From Chloroflexota bacterium (GTDB taxonomy: Bacteria > Chloroflexota > Dehalococcoidia > UBA2979), in assembly GCA_009840965.1 (NCBI GenBank), contig VXMT01000126.1, positions 1 to 38,917 of the forward strand: a stretch of DNA of 38,917 nucleotides, read 5' to 3'. The notes under the pieces were generated by a model. That model was not told the origin of the DNA and ran no database searches. It saw nothing but the letters and a program-made list of their open reading frames with translations. This document shows, piece after piece, positions 9,044 through 17,993 of the stretch. The translations under genes and the position numbers were made by a program. Every line of letters starts with the position of its first letter. The stretch's first letter is position 1.

Positions 9044-10221
9044 CAGATCGCCCCCGCTGCTGCGGCGGCCTGCAGCTCGCCTTCCGAGTGGCCAAGCAGT
9101 TCGCCGAACACAACAGCATTGTGCTCACCGAGCCGTGGGACGACTCGCATGCGCTCCGTGGCGCCCTCGGAGAGCGCGTACGGCGGCCCGGGGGCGCGTC
9201 CCTCTGCGCCGCCCGGCAGCCGGAGCGAGCCGAAGTGCGCGCGCGCCTCCAGGTGTTCGCAGGCCGCAACCTCGTCGAGCGTTTGCACCATGCCCGCCGG
9301 GACGCGGTGCTCCTTCGCCCGGGCGAACCACTCGCGGCGCGTGCGGGTGCGCATCGAGCGGGAGATGACGTCAGCCACGCGTCCGGCGTTCGCGGTCATC
9401 GAGAGTGGCGGTTGCAACTCCGGATCGAGGATCAACTCCTCCGCCTCGAGCGCGATGGCGAAAACATCCCACGGAACGGCGGTGTGCCAGTTCACGATGA
9501 TCGGGCCGTCCGAGGCCGGTTTCAGGTCGAGCCAGCCGCGAGCCTGCAGCGCTCCCTGGTACTGGTAGTCGGCGAAGTGCATGAAGTACGAGGCGACCAG
9601 CGACTCCTGGATGGAGACGTCGACATGCTGGCCCTCGCCGGTCAGCCGGGCGTGCCGCCGGGCGATCAAGGCGGCGTGCGCCGCATTGGACCCGGCCCAG
9701 TACTCGGAGATGTGGCGCGGGTAGCGCAGCGGCTCGCGGTCCTCGTCGCCGTTGCCGTCCATGAGGGCGGCGGCTGCCTGCAGGGTCAGCGAGCTGCCTC
9801 GGAGGTCACGCGACGGCCCGCTGCCGCCGAAGTTCGTGATGCTCACCCACACCACCGAGGGGTTCACACCGAGCACCTCTTCCAGGCCGAAGGCGTGGCG
9901 CTCCAGCGTACCGGGAGCGAAGTTCTCGACGACGATGTCGGCCCAGCGCACAAGCTCGCGCAGCCATTCGGCGCCGGTCGGCGTCGTGAAGTCGAGCGTG
10001 ACCGATCGCTTGTCCGCGTTGAGGAAGGCGTAGACGGCGCTGACCGTCTCGGCCGAGCCGTCGTCGAGCAGCGGCGGGAGCGCGCGGGCGGGGTCGCCGG
10101 CGCCGGGGCGCTCGACGTGAATGACATCGGCGCCCGCATCCACGAAGAGCTTCGCGCAGTACGGCCCGGCCGTGTAGCGGCCGAGATCGAGGATCCTCAG
10201 TCCCTCCAGCAGATCGTTCAT
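9043..10221 (-). CDS. CaiB/BaiF family CoA-transferase
   Basis: 392 aa; 'GLRILDLGRYTAGPYCAKLFVDAGADVIHVERPGAGDPAR', 'NADKRSVTLDF', 'ARLTGEGQHVDVSIQES'. Confidence 0.93.
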   Translation of the reverse strand: MNDLLEGLRILDLGRYTAGPYCAKLFVDAGADVIHVERPGAGDPARALPPLLDDGSAETVSAVYAFLNADKRSVTLDFTTPTGAEWLRELVRWADIVVENFAPGTLERHAFGLEEVLGVNPSVVWVSITNFGGSGPSRDLRGSSLTLQAAAALMDGNGDEDREPLRYPRHISEYWAGSNAAHAALIARRHARLTGEGQHVDVSIQESLVASYFMHFADYQYQGALQARGWLDLKPASDGPIIVNWHTAVPWDVFAIALEAEELILDPELQPPLSMTANAGRVADVISRSMRTRTRREWFARAKEHRVPAGMVQTLDEVAACEHLEARAHFGSLRLPGGAEGRAPGPPYALSEGATERMRVVPRLGEHNAVVFGELLGHSEGELQAAAAAGAI

Positions 10222-11129
10222 GCCACTGACCCCCGGAGCCGCGGGTCGAGGGTGTCTCGCAGACCGTCGCCGAGCACGTTGATCGCGAAGACCGTGACGG
10301 CCAGGGCAACGCCCGGGAAGAACGCCATCCAGGGGGCGCGCGTGACGTATGGCCGGGCCTCCACGCCCATCATCTGCCCCCAGGTCGGGTCCGGCGGCTG
10401 CACGCCGTAGCCGAGGAAGCTGAGCACGGACTCCGCGAGGATCGCCGAGCCGAGATTCAGCGAGGCGATGATGATGACGGGCGCGATCACGTTGGGGAGC
10501 ACGTGCCGCGCCATGACGCGTACGGGCGTGGCGCCGATGGTGGTGGCCGCCTCGACGTAGACCTCCTCGCGCACGCTCATCACGGCGCCGCGCACGATCC
10601 GGGAGCTTGTGACGCCCTGGTAGAGCCCGATGATCAGCGCGATGCTCAGGAAGCTGGCGCCCGCCATGGTGACGATGAGCAGCAGGAAGAGGATGAACGG
10701 GATGCCGATCGCGGCGTCCACGATACGCTGCAGCACCATGTCGGCGATGCCCCCGGCGTAGCCCGAGATCACGCCGACCAGCACGGCGATGAGGAGACCG
10801 AAGGCGACGGCCGCCAACCCCAGCAGGAGCGAGAAGCGCGTCGCGACCAGCACGCGGCTGAGGATGTCACGGCCGAGATTGTCGGTCCCAAGCAGGTACC
10901 CCTCCCCCGGTGAGCGCAGCCCGTTCAGCACGTCCGTATCGTACGGATCCTTCGGGGTGATGGAGGGCCCGATCACGGCGATGACCAGTCCGAACAGCAA
11001 CACGAGCGCCCCGAACGTCGCCAGCGGCTGTCGCCGGGCGAACACCCTGATCGCACGCCACCACCCCAGGGCCACGCTCGCGCGGCCCGCGCCGAGTGCG
11101 CGTTGCCTGCCTACACCGGTCGTAGCCAT
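10218..11129 (-). CDS. ABC transporter permease, DppC-type (peptide/nickel family)
   Basis: 303 aa, hydrophobic; 'GTDNLGRDILSRVLVATRFSLLLGL' and 'EAATTIGATPVRVMARHVLPNVIAPVII' EAA motif. Confidence 0.93.
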   Translation of the reverse strand: MATTGVGRQRALGAGRASVALGWWRAIRVFARRQPLATFGALVLLFGLVIAVIGPSITPKDPYDTDVLNGLRSPGEGYLLGTDNLGRDILSRVLVATRFSLLLGLAAVAFGLLIAVLVGVISGYAGGIADMVLQRIVDAAIGIPFILFLLLIVTMAGASFLSIALIIGLYQGVTSSRIVRGAVMSVREEVYVEAATTIGATPVRVMARHVLPNVIAPVIIIASLNLGSAILAESVLSFLGYGVQPPDPTWGQMMGVEARPYVTRAPWMAFFPGVALAVTVFAINVLGDGLRDTLDPRLRGSVA

Positions 11130-11139
11130 CGCACTCCCA

Positions 11140-12093
11140 TCAGGCGCGGCTGTGCCGGATGCGCGGATCGATGAAACCGTACGAGATGTCGACGACCAGG
11201 TTCGTCATGATGATGATGACCGCCATGAACAACGTGACCGCCTGCACGACCTGGTAGTCGCGCCTCGAGAGTGCGTCGAGCGACAGCTGACCCAGCCCGG
11301 GGAGCGCGTAGATGCTCTCCAGCACGACCGATCCGCTTAGCAGGAAGATGAAACGGATGCCGATCAGGGTGACGACGGGGATGAGCGCGTTGCGCAGCGC
11401 GTGGCGGCGGATCTGCGTTGCCCGCGAGAGCCCTTTCGCGGCGGCCGTGCGCATGTAGTCCAGGCGCAGCACCTCGAGCATCGTCGCGCGCAGCATCCGC
11501 ATGATCGAGCCCGCGAGGAACACCGTGCCGACCAGCGCCGGAGCGAGCATGTGCTGGATGCTCGCGAGCGGGTCCTCCTGCAGCGGCACGTGTCCGATCG
11601 GAGGCGTCCAGCGCCAGTAGTACGCCGGGAGCGAGATCGTGAGGACGGCGATCCAGAAGAACGGGATCGAGATGCCACCGATCGCGATCGTGCGCAACAG
11701 GTAGTCGAACGGCGACCCGCGCATCACGGCGGAGAGCACGCCGAGCGGCAACCCGATCGCGAGGCTGAAGATGAGCGTCATCATCGCCAGCTGGAATGTC
11801 ACCGGCGTGCGGTCTCGGATCACAACGGAGAGCTCCCGGCCCGAGGCCAGCGACTCGCCGAGGTCTCCGCGCGCGAGTTCGCCGAGGTAGCGCCAGAACT
11901 GGACCGCAATCGGATCGCTGAGCCCGAGCTTCTCCCGCAGTTCCTCCGCCTGGCCCGGCCGGGCGCCGGTGTCCTGAAAGAACTGGTCGACGATGTCGCC
12001 CGGCATGAGCCGCACCGCGACGAACACGATCACGACCACGAGCACCAGCGAGATGCTCGAGACCACCAGGCGGCCGAGGAGGTATCGCGCCAC
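11140..12093 (-). CDS. ABC transporter permease, DppB-type
   Basis: 317 aa; 'MARYLLGRLVVSSISLVLVVVIVFVAVRLMPGD'; 'YMRTAAAKGLSRATQIRRHALRNALIPVVTLIG' EAA motif. Confidence 0.93.
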   Translation of the reverse strand: MARYLLGRLVVSSISLVLVVVIVFVAVRLMPGDIVDQFFQDTGARPGQAEELREKLGLSDPIAVQFWRYLGELARGDLGESLASGRELSVVIRDRTPVTFQLAMMTLIFSLAIGLPLGVLSAVMRGSPFDYLLRTIAIGGISIPFFWIAVLTISLPAYYWRWTPPIGHVPLQEDPLASIQHMLAPALVGTVFLAGSIMRMLRATMLEVLRLDYMRTAAAKGLSRATQIRRHALRNALIPVVTLIGIRFIFLLSGSVVLESIYALPGLGQLSLDALSRRDYQVVQAVTLFMAVIIIMTNLVVDISYGFIDPRIRHSRA

Positions 12094-12142
12094 GAGCCAG
12101 TTGCTACTCAGTCGCCCCCGTTGCTCCGGCTGTCAACGCTCC

Positions 12143-13980
12143 TTACTTCTGCACGTAGACCTGATCCACGCGCCCGCTGTCCCAGAGCATCGGGATGCCC
12201 TGGATGCGCGAGAGCGCCGCGTAGGAGAAGGGCCCCGATCCCGTCCAGGCGTTGGCGATCTCCTCGGGCGAATTGACGAAGCGCTGCATGTCCTGCATCA
12301 GCGAGATCCGCTCCTCGATGTCGAAGGTGCTCTCCTCGACGGCGAGCATGCGGTCGAGGTCCGGGTTCGCGTACCCCGAGAAGTTCCGGCCTCCCTCGCT
12401 GTGGTACATCTTCTGCATCGCGTCGTGGGCGTCGACGCCCATCGAGTAGGCCGACGAGATCATCTGGAACTCGTGCAACGCCTCCGCCTGCTTCCAGGCG
12501 CCCCACTCGAGCGCCTGCTCCGACGGTTGCAGGACGTTGCCGGAGACATCCTTGTACATGTCGACCGCGATCTGCAGCTGGTCGATACCGACAAGGGTCT
12601 GGGGCACGGACCACCCCATGATTTGCCACTCCATGGGGTTGTCGGCGTCGAAACCCGCCCGGCAAGCATCTGGAGTCCCTCGGCGATGTCTTGCTCGCGC
12701 CGCCCCAAGCCGAAGCCCGGCATCTCCTCGAACTCCGCGTCCGGGAGATGGAACGCGAGATGCCCCATCCCGAGCGCGATCGACGGCTTCGCTCCGATCG
12801 GCCAGCCGTACGTACGGTTCGGCAGGCGGTCCATGATCAGGTTGATCGCCCAGCGCACGCGGATGTCGGCGAAGGCGGGATCCTGCGTGTTCATGAAGTG
12901 CCCGTGCGCGGAGGCGGCCATCACCTCCGAATACACGTACCCGTCGATGCCCTCCGACTCGAGGAACCCGGCAAACGAGTCGTGGCCGGGGAGCAACTCG
13001 GCAGGCACCAGCACGATGTCGATGTTCCCGGCGCGGAACTGCGACCAGTGGTCCTCGACGTCGAGCTGTTCGAGTTCGTCGAGGTACGGCAGACCCTCGC
13101 GCCAGTAGTCGGGGTTCCGCACGAGCGTGGCGCCGAAGTCGGGCGCGAAGCTCTCGACGATGAACGGCCCCGTGCCGATCGTCGCCTCCGGACTCTTGAT
13201 GTCCCCGAACTGGTCGATCACCTCGGGCGCGACGGGAATCCACTGGTAGCCCGCGAGCATGGTGAGGATGATCGCCGTCGGGTACTTCGTGGTGAGCCGC
13301 ACGGTGGAGTCGTCCGGCGCCTCGATCGTATCGACCACCGCCAGGTCGCCGCTGTGGATGAACGAGGGGTCGTCCGAGCGCGCCCGCTCGAGGCCGAACA
13401 CCACGTCGCTCGCCTTGAAGTCGCGGCCGTTGACCGGCGGCTTGTTCTGCCACTTCACGCCCTCGTGAAGCGTGAAGACCACGTCGGTGCCGGCCTGCTC
13501 CCAGGACTGCGCGAGATCCGGCTCAGGGAGCTGGGCGTCACCGCGATAGCGGACCAGCCGGTTGTAGGTGGCGCCGATGATCTGCTGCGCCCCGGAGATG
13601 CTGTCCTGGTGGATGTCGAGGTGGGCCGTGGTGTTCTGGGCCCATGACATCTTCCCGCCTCGCTTCGCCTCGTCCTCCGCGGTGGTGGCAGCCTGGGTCG
13701 GCGTGGCTGTCGCCCGAGGTGCGACGGTGGCCGTCGCCCGCGGAGCAGGGGTAGCGGTCGCCGGCGCGGCAGTGGCCGTCGCCTGGGCGGGGGCGGCAGC
13801 GGGCGTGGCTGCCGCCGGAGGAGCCTCGTCGTCGTCGTCGTCGCAGCCGATCAGCGCGGCAGTGGCGAGTCCGGCGGCTCCGAGGACGCTCCCTCGCAGG
13901 AGCGCCCGGCGGCCGATGATCGTCCTTCCCAGCCTCCGGTACGTGGCAGCAACCTCACTCTGGTCATCTCGCGCGGCCAT
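12143..13980 (-). pseudogene. ABC transporter family-5 substrate-binding protein (Tat lipoprotein), disrupted by a 1-nt frameshift near 12657-12663
   Basis: N-terminal part in ORF 12460..13980 (RRALLRGSVLGAAGLATAALIGCDDDDDE...NKPPVNGRDFKASDVVFGLERA); C-terminal part in another frame of ORF 12143..13453 (FDADNPMEWQIMGWSVPQTLVGIDQLQIAVDMYKDV...). Join at 'gcccggc'. Confidence 0.85.
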
Positions 13981-14031
13981 GCTGTCTCTCCCCCCACCGC
14001 GGAGCAGCTACACGCTCCGCCGGCCCAGCCT

Positions 14032-14076
14032 CAATCGTGGTATCGCGATTGTTCTTAACCCGTCCCGGCGTGTCAA
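14032..14076 (-). promoter_or_regulatory. Predicted promoter of the SBP-DppBC-CaiB-thiolase-DUF35-MaoC-ECH operon, with palindrome CAATCG-N8-CGATTG
   Basis: Minus strand TTGACA (14076-14071), 17-nt spacer, AACAAT (14053-14048); 6-bp inverted repeat CAATCG(14032-14037)/CGATTG(14046-14051) overlaps the -10. Confidence 0.6.
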
Positions 14077-14230
14077 CCGCAGCAGTCCTCGGGTGGGGCT
14101 GATGCGGACGCGACCGCCTCCCCGGATTCGAGCGCCAACCCCGAGCCGGAACAGCAGCGCTTCTCGCCGCCGCACGGATCCTCGACGAAGTGCGCCTCAC
14201 GGTTGTCGGTCGCTCTGCGGAGGCGCGGGG

Positions 14231-14320
14231 GTCAGGACCAAGCGACGAACATGGGCATCACTGTTCGGAAACGACAAGATCGAGCACGTTCCGGTGGTGG
14301 TGCGGGTGCAGTTGGCGCGG
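14231..14320 (+). repeat. Dispersed intergenic repeat copy B
   Basis: GTCAGGACCAAGCGACGAACATGGGCATCACTGTTCGGAAACGACAAGATCGAGCACGTTCCGGTGGTGGTG...; aligns to copy C along most of its length. Confidence 0.88.
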
Positions 14321-14389
14321 CCGCAGTAGATGCGAACGGACGGACAGGTTCCGGGTGGTGGTACCGAAGCTGGCGGTTCGCTCCCGGCG

Positions 14390-15313
14390 CTACGTGAAGG
14401 CGGGGAACACCTCGCGGGCGACCCGCTCGAAGAGCCCTCGATCGTAGGGAGTGTTCACTACCATCACGAGGTGCGTGAAGCCGGCGTCGGCGTAGGCCTG
14501 CACGGCGTTACGCAGGTCCTCCGGCGAACCGCCGATGGTCATGCGCCGCACGTCGGCCGGCGCCAGACCCTGCCACTCCGCGGTGCGCTCGACGAAGCGC
14601 TCGTAGATCGCGTCCGGGATGAGCGCGGCGCCGGCGGTGAGCTCGATGTCCTCGAAGCGCCGGCCGACAACGTCGCAGTGCCGACGGAGGCGCTCGATGC
14701 GATCCGCCAGCAGCTCCAGCGTGCCATTGCCGTTCCATGCGTCCGCGTACTTCGCCACCAGCCGCAGCGTGCGGTTGGGGCCCGTACCGCCGACCCAGAT
14801 CGGCGGATGGGGCTGCTGCACGGGCGCCGGGACGAACGGCGCGTCCTCCAGCCGGTAGTGGTCGCCGCGGAAGCTCACGCCCTGCTCCCCCGACCAGAGC
14901 AGCCTGATGACCTGCAACGCCTCCTCGAGGCGGTCGAACCGCTCACCGGCCGTGCCAAAGTCGAAGCCGTAGGCGGCGTGCTCGCGCTCGAACCAGCCTG
15001 CGCCGATGCCGAAGTTCAGCCGACCATCCGAAATCACGTCGACGGTGGTGGCGATCTTCGCGAGGTGGGCGGGGTTGCGGAACGTGTTGCAGGTGACCAT
15101 GGTCCCGAGTCGCAGCCGCGGCACGCGCGCGGCGAGGGCCGCGAGGGTGGTCCAGGCCTCGAGGCAGGGTCCGTCGGCGTCGCCCGCGCCAGCCGGCAGG
15201 AGGTGATCGGTGGTCCAGGCCGCGTCGTAGCCCAGGCCCTCGAGCAGCTGCCACGTGTCGAGCAGCTCGTCCCAGCTGATGTTCTCCTGGCCGGTCTGAA
15301 CCGAGAACCGCAC
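14390..15313 (-). CDS. LLM class F420/flavin-dependent oxidoreductase
   Basis: 307 aa; 'LLEGLGYDAAWTTDHLLPAG', 'VISDGRLNFGIGAGWFEREHAAYGF', 'HPPIWVGGTGPNRTLRLVAKYADAWN'. Confidence 0.92.
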   Translation of the reverse strand: MRFSVQTGQENISWDELLDTWQLLEGLGYDAAWTTDHLLPAGAGDADGPCLEAWTTLAALAARVPRLRLGTMVTCNTFRNPAHLAKIATTVDVISDGRLNFGIGAGWFEREHAAYGFDFGTAGERFDRLEEALQVIRLLWSGEQGVSFRGDHYRLEDAPFVPAPVQQPHPPIWVGGTGPNRTLRLVAKYADAWNGNGTLELLADRIERLRRHCDVVGRRFEDIELTAGAALIPDAIYERFVERTAEWQGLAPADVRRMTIGGSPEDLRNAVQAYADAGFTHLVMVVNTPYDRGLFERVAREVFPAFT

Positions 15314-15350
15314 ACGATCCCCTTTCGCGCCGCGCCGGGCGGTTGCCCGA

Positions 15351-15764
15351 TCAGCTCCGCGACATCGGGCGGAACTTCGGCAGGCTGATCTCGTCCGTAG
15401 CGTCTTCGAAGTGCACCTCGACCGGTTGACCGACGTAGATCCTGTCGGGCGAGACGCCGACGACGTTGGTGAGCATCTTCGGGCCTTCTTCGAGCTCGAC
15501 GATCGCCTCGATGTAGGGCACGTCCTCGGAGAACGCCGGCGACTGCGGGCGATAGATCGTGCTCCAGCTCCAGACCGTTCCCCGGCCCGAGACTTGCTCC
15601 CAGTCGTAGTCCTCGGAGTAGCACTCGCGGCAGAGGATCTGCGGGGTGAAGCGATAGGCCCGGCACTCGCGGCAGCGTTGCAGCACCAGCTTGTGCGCTC
15701 GCGCGCCGTCCCAGAACGGGCGCCAGAGATCGGTCGGCGACGGCAAGGGCTTGGAGAACGGCAT
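15351..15764 (-). CDS. DUF35 Zn-ribbon/OB-fold protein
   Basis: 137 aa; 'LQRCRECRAYRFTPQILCRECYSEDYDWEQVSGRGTVWSWSTIYRPQSPAF'. Confidence 0.9.
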   Translation of the reverse strand: MPFSKPLPSPTDLWRPFWDGARAHKLVLQRCRECRAYRFTPQILCRECYSEDYDWEQVSGRGTVWSWSTIYRPQSPAFSEDVPYIEAIVELEEGPKMLTNVVGVSPDRIYVGQPVEVHFEDATDEISLPKFRPMSRS

Positions 15765-15792
15765 GTGAAGTCCCTCCGCTCGCGCTCACCCG

Positions 15793-16992
15793 CTATTTCG
15801 CGAGGATGGCGTACGCGAACCCGCCGGTCGGCGGCGTCCCGATAGCCGCGACTTGTGGATCGCGGAGCTTCCTGCAGACCGCGCGGTCGTACGTGTGCTC
15901 GCCGCTCTCCCAGTCCGGGCAGAGGTCGGGCACGAATCCGCGGAACTGGCGCACGGCCTCGACGATCTTGAAGTTGTGGGGAGCGCCGGGGTGGCTGAAC
16001 GAGAGGTTCCCGCCGTCGGTCACCATCGGGAACTTCTGGTCGAAGTCCATGTGCTCGACGATGAACGGGCCACCCTCGCCGGGCTCGCAGAACCCCATCA
16101 GCTCGGTGTCGATGATCAGCCCGCTCGAGAAGTGGTCGTAGAGCTGCAGCTGATCGACGTCGTCATGGCCGACGCCTGCGCGCCCGAACCCGGCGACGAG
16201 GCGGTCACGCCAGCGGTAGATGTCGAGCGTGGGGACCTCGAAGTAGCTTCGGAAGTGGCGCGCGCTCGCGCCGCCGATCACCCACACCGGGTCGTGCTTC
16301 GACTCGGCCGCACGCTCCGCGCTCGCGACGACCAGCGCGGAGGCGCCGTCGCTCACGATCGAGGACATGAGCAGCGTGAACGGGTCCGCGAACTTCCGCG
16401 ATTCGAGCACATCGTCGGCGGTGTACGGCCCCCGCCCAAACATCACCGCGTCCGGGTGGATGTGGCCGTGGTTGCGCACGGTGGCCGCGCCGTAGGCCAT
16501 CTGCTCCAGCGTCGTGCCGTACTCGTGCATGTGTCGCCGCGCCTGCAGCGCGATCTGTCCGGCGGTGATCGATCCGGTCCACTCGGTGAACTCGTCGGTC
16601 GGGCGTGTCCAGCTCGCGACACGTCCGTCGGCCGGACCGCGCGCCTGCCCGTAGACGATCACCGCGACGTTCACCTCACCCCACGCGATCGCCGGCACAG
16701 CCTCGAGCAGCGCGTCCGCACCCTGCGAGGTGCCCCCGGCGGAGAGCGCAATGTCGAGCTGGTAGCCGACATTCCCGAGCGCGAACCCGGTCCCGCCGCT
16801 CATGCCGAGGTCGTTGCCGAAGGGGAAGGGGCCGTACCAGCCGTCGACGTCCTCGATCGAGAACCCCGCATCGTCGAGCGCTCCGAACACCGCCTCGCGG
16901 ATCAGCGAGCGGGTCGTGCGCTCCGACTGACGCTCCTGTTTCGTCGCGTACACGCCGACGACGGCCGCCTCGTGTCGCCTGGTCACATACAC
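15793..16992 (-). CDS. Thiolase-fold protein (Ltp/SCPx-like), candidate retro-aldolase
   Basis: 399 aa; 'AAVVGVYATKQERQSERTTRSLIREAVFGALDDAGFSIEDVDG'; 'IALSAGGTSQGADALLEAVPAIAWG' lacks the expected Cys; 'DQLQLYDHFSSGLIIDTELMGFCEPGEGG'. Confidence 0.88.
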   Translation of the reverse strand: MYVTRRHEAAVVGVYATKQERQSERTTRSLIREAVFGALDDAGFSIEDVDGWYGPFPFGNDLGMSGGTGFALGNVGYQLDIALSAGGTSQGADALLEAVPAIAWGEVNVAVIVYGQARGPADGRVASWTRPTDEFTEWTGSITAGQIALQARRHMHEYGTTLEQMAYGAATVRNHGHIHPDAVMFGRGPYTADDVLESRKFADPFTLLMSSIVSDGASALVVASAERAAESKHDPVWVIGGASARHFRSYFEVPTLDIYRWRDRLVAGFGRAGVGHDDVDQLQLYDHFSSGLIIDTELMGFCEPGEGGPFIVEHMDFDQKFPMVTDGGNLSFSHPGAPHNFKIVEAVRQFRGFVPDLCPDWESGEHTYDRAVCRKLRDPQVAAIGTPPTGGFAYAILAK

Positions 16993-17011
16993 CTCCGAAC
17001 GGGGCCCGCGC

Positions 17012-17851
17012 TCAGCTGCGCGCTATCAACTCGGCGGCGAGCGCTCGCAGCCAGCGGCGCTGCTCCGCAACGTCCCCCGTCTCGATCTCGAGAGCGACCT
17101 CTTCGACGCCAAGCTCCGCATAGGCCTCGACCGTGTCGTGCGGAACAGCGTCTTCGACCACCAGACGGACCGAGAGCGAGAGGTCGCTGCGCGTCCGCCC
17201 CACCGCCTCCAGCTCCTGGTCGAGGCGTTCGAGGCGCGGCGCCATCCGGTCGGGAAGCAACATCGACGCGTGCCACGCGTCGCCGTAGCGCGCGACGCGG
17301 CGCAGCGAGGGGTCGCTGCTCCCGCCGACGAGCAGCGGCGGGTGCGGCGCCTGCAGTGGCGCGGGGGAGGCAAGCGCGCCGGAGAAGGAGAAGTGCCTGC
17401 CGGCATAGGAGACTGCCTCGCCGGTCCAGAGGGCCTTCATCACCTCGATGGACTCGTCCGTGTAGGTCCCCCGGTTGGCGAGATCGAAGCCGATGGCCTC
17501 GATCTCGGCCCGCATGCCGCCGACGCCGACGCCGACATCGAGGCGCCCGCCCGACATGATGTCGATCGTGGCGAGCTGCTTCGAGAGGGCCATCGGCTCC
17601 AGCAGCGGCAGGACGAGCACGCTCGTGCCCAGCCGGATCCGCTCGGTGCCGGAGGCGACCCAGGTCAACACGGTGAGCGGGTCGTAGTACGGCTTCGTTC
17701 CCAGACGATCGGCGATGTAGTCGAGGTTCAGCAGGTGGTGCGAGACCCACACCGAGTCGAAGCCCAGATCCTCGGCCTCGGAGGCGAGCCCGACGAGGTC
17801 TGCGGGGTCCTCGACACCGTAGTGATTGGGCAGCGTGTATCCGAAACGCAT
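17012..17851 (-). CDS. LLM class F420/flavin-dependent oxidoreductase
   Basis: 279 aa; 'MRFGYTLPNHYGVEDPADLVGLASEAEDLGFDSVWVSHHLL', 'MSGGRLDVGVGVGGMRAEIEAIGFD'. Confidence 0.92.
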   Translation of the reverse strand: MRFGYTLPNHYGVEDPADLVGLASEAEDLGFDSVWVSHHLLNLDYIADRLGTKPYYDPLTVLTWVASGTERIRLGTSVLVLPLLEPMALSKQLATIDIMSGGRLDVGVGVGGMRAEIEAIGFDLANRGTYTDESIEVMKALWTGEAVSYAGRHFSFSGALASPAPLQAPHPPLLVGGSSDPSLRRVARYGDAWHASMLLPDRMAPRLERLDQELEAVGRTRSDLSLSVRLVVEDAVPHDTVEAYAELGVEEVALEIETGDVAEQRRWLRALAAELIARS

Positions 17852-17913
17852 CCGGCACCCTGTCGCTGCGGCGCGCCCGCCACTCGCGCAACGCGAGGAG
17901 CGCGCCGAGGAGC

Positions 17914-17926
17914 CTTACGATGTAAG
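17914..17926. promoter_or_regulatory. TAC-N3-GTA operator site 1 (CTTACGATGTAAG), divergent LLM / SDR intergenic
   Basis: Perfect 13-bp palindrome with 3-nt spacer; same core as eight other sites. Confidence 0.7.
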
Positions 17927-17993
17927 CTCGGCCACGCTACGGGAGGGCCAATGGGCCGTCAAGCGGCGGCCGCCGGTGATTGAGGACTGGACC

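Noticed and set aside
7568-9568. 666-aa plus-strand ORF
   Set aside because: Antisense to CaiB/BaiF genes with clear family motifs; compositionally a shadow ORF.
13690-13820. Repetitive GCCGTCGCC/GTGGCTG-type DNA in the SBP and similar tracts at 2970-3310 and 32990-33110
   Set aside because: Explained by Ala/Thr/Pro-rich lipoprotein linkers; not tandem repeats of independent function.
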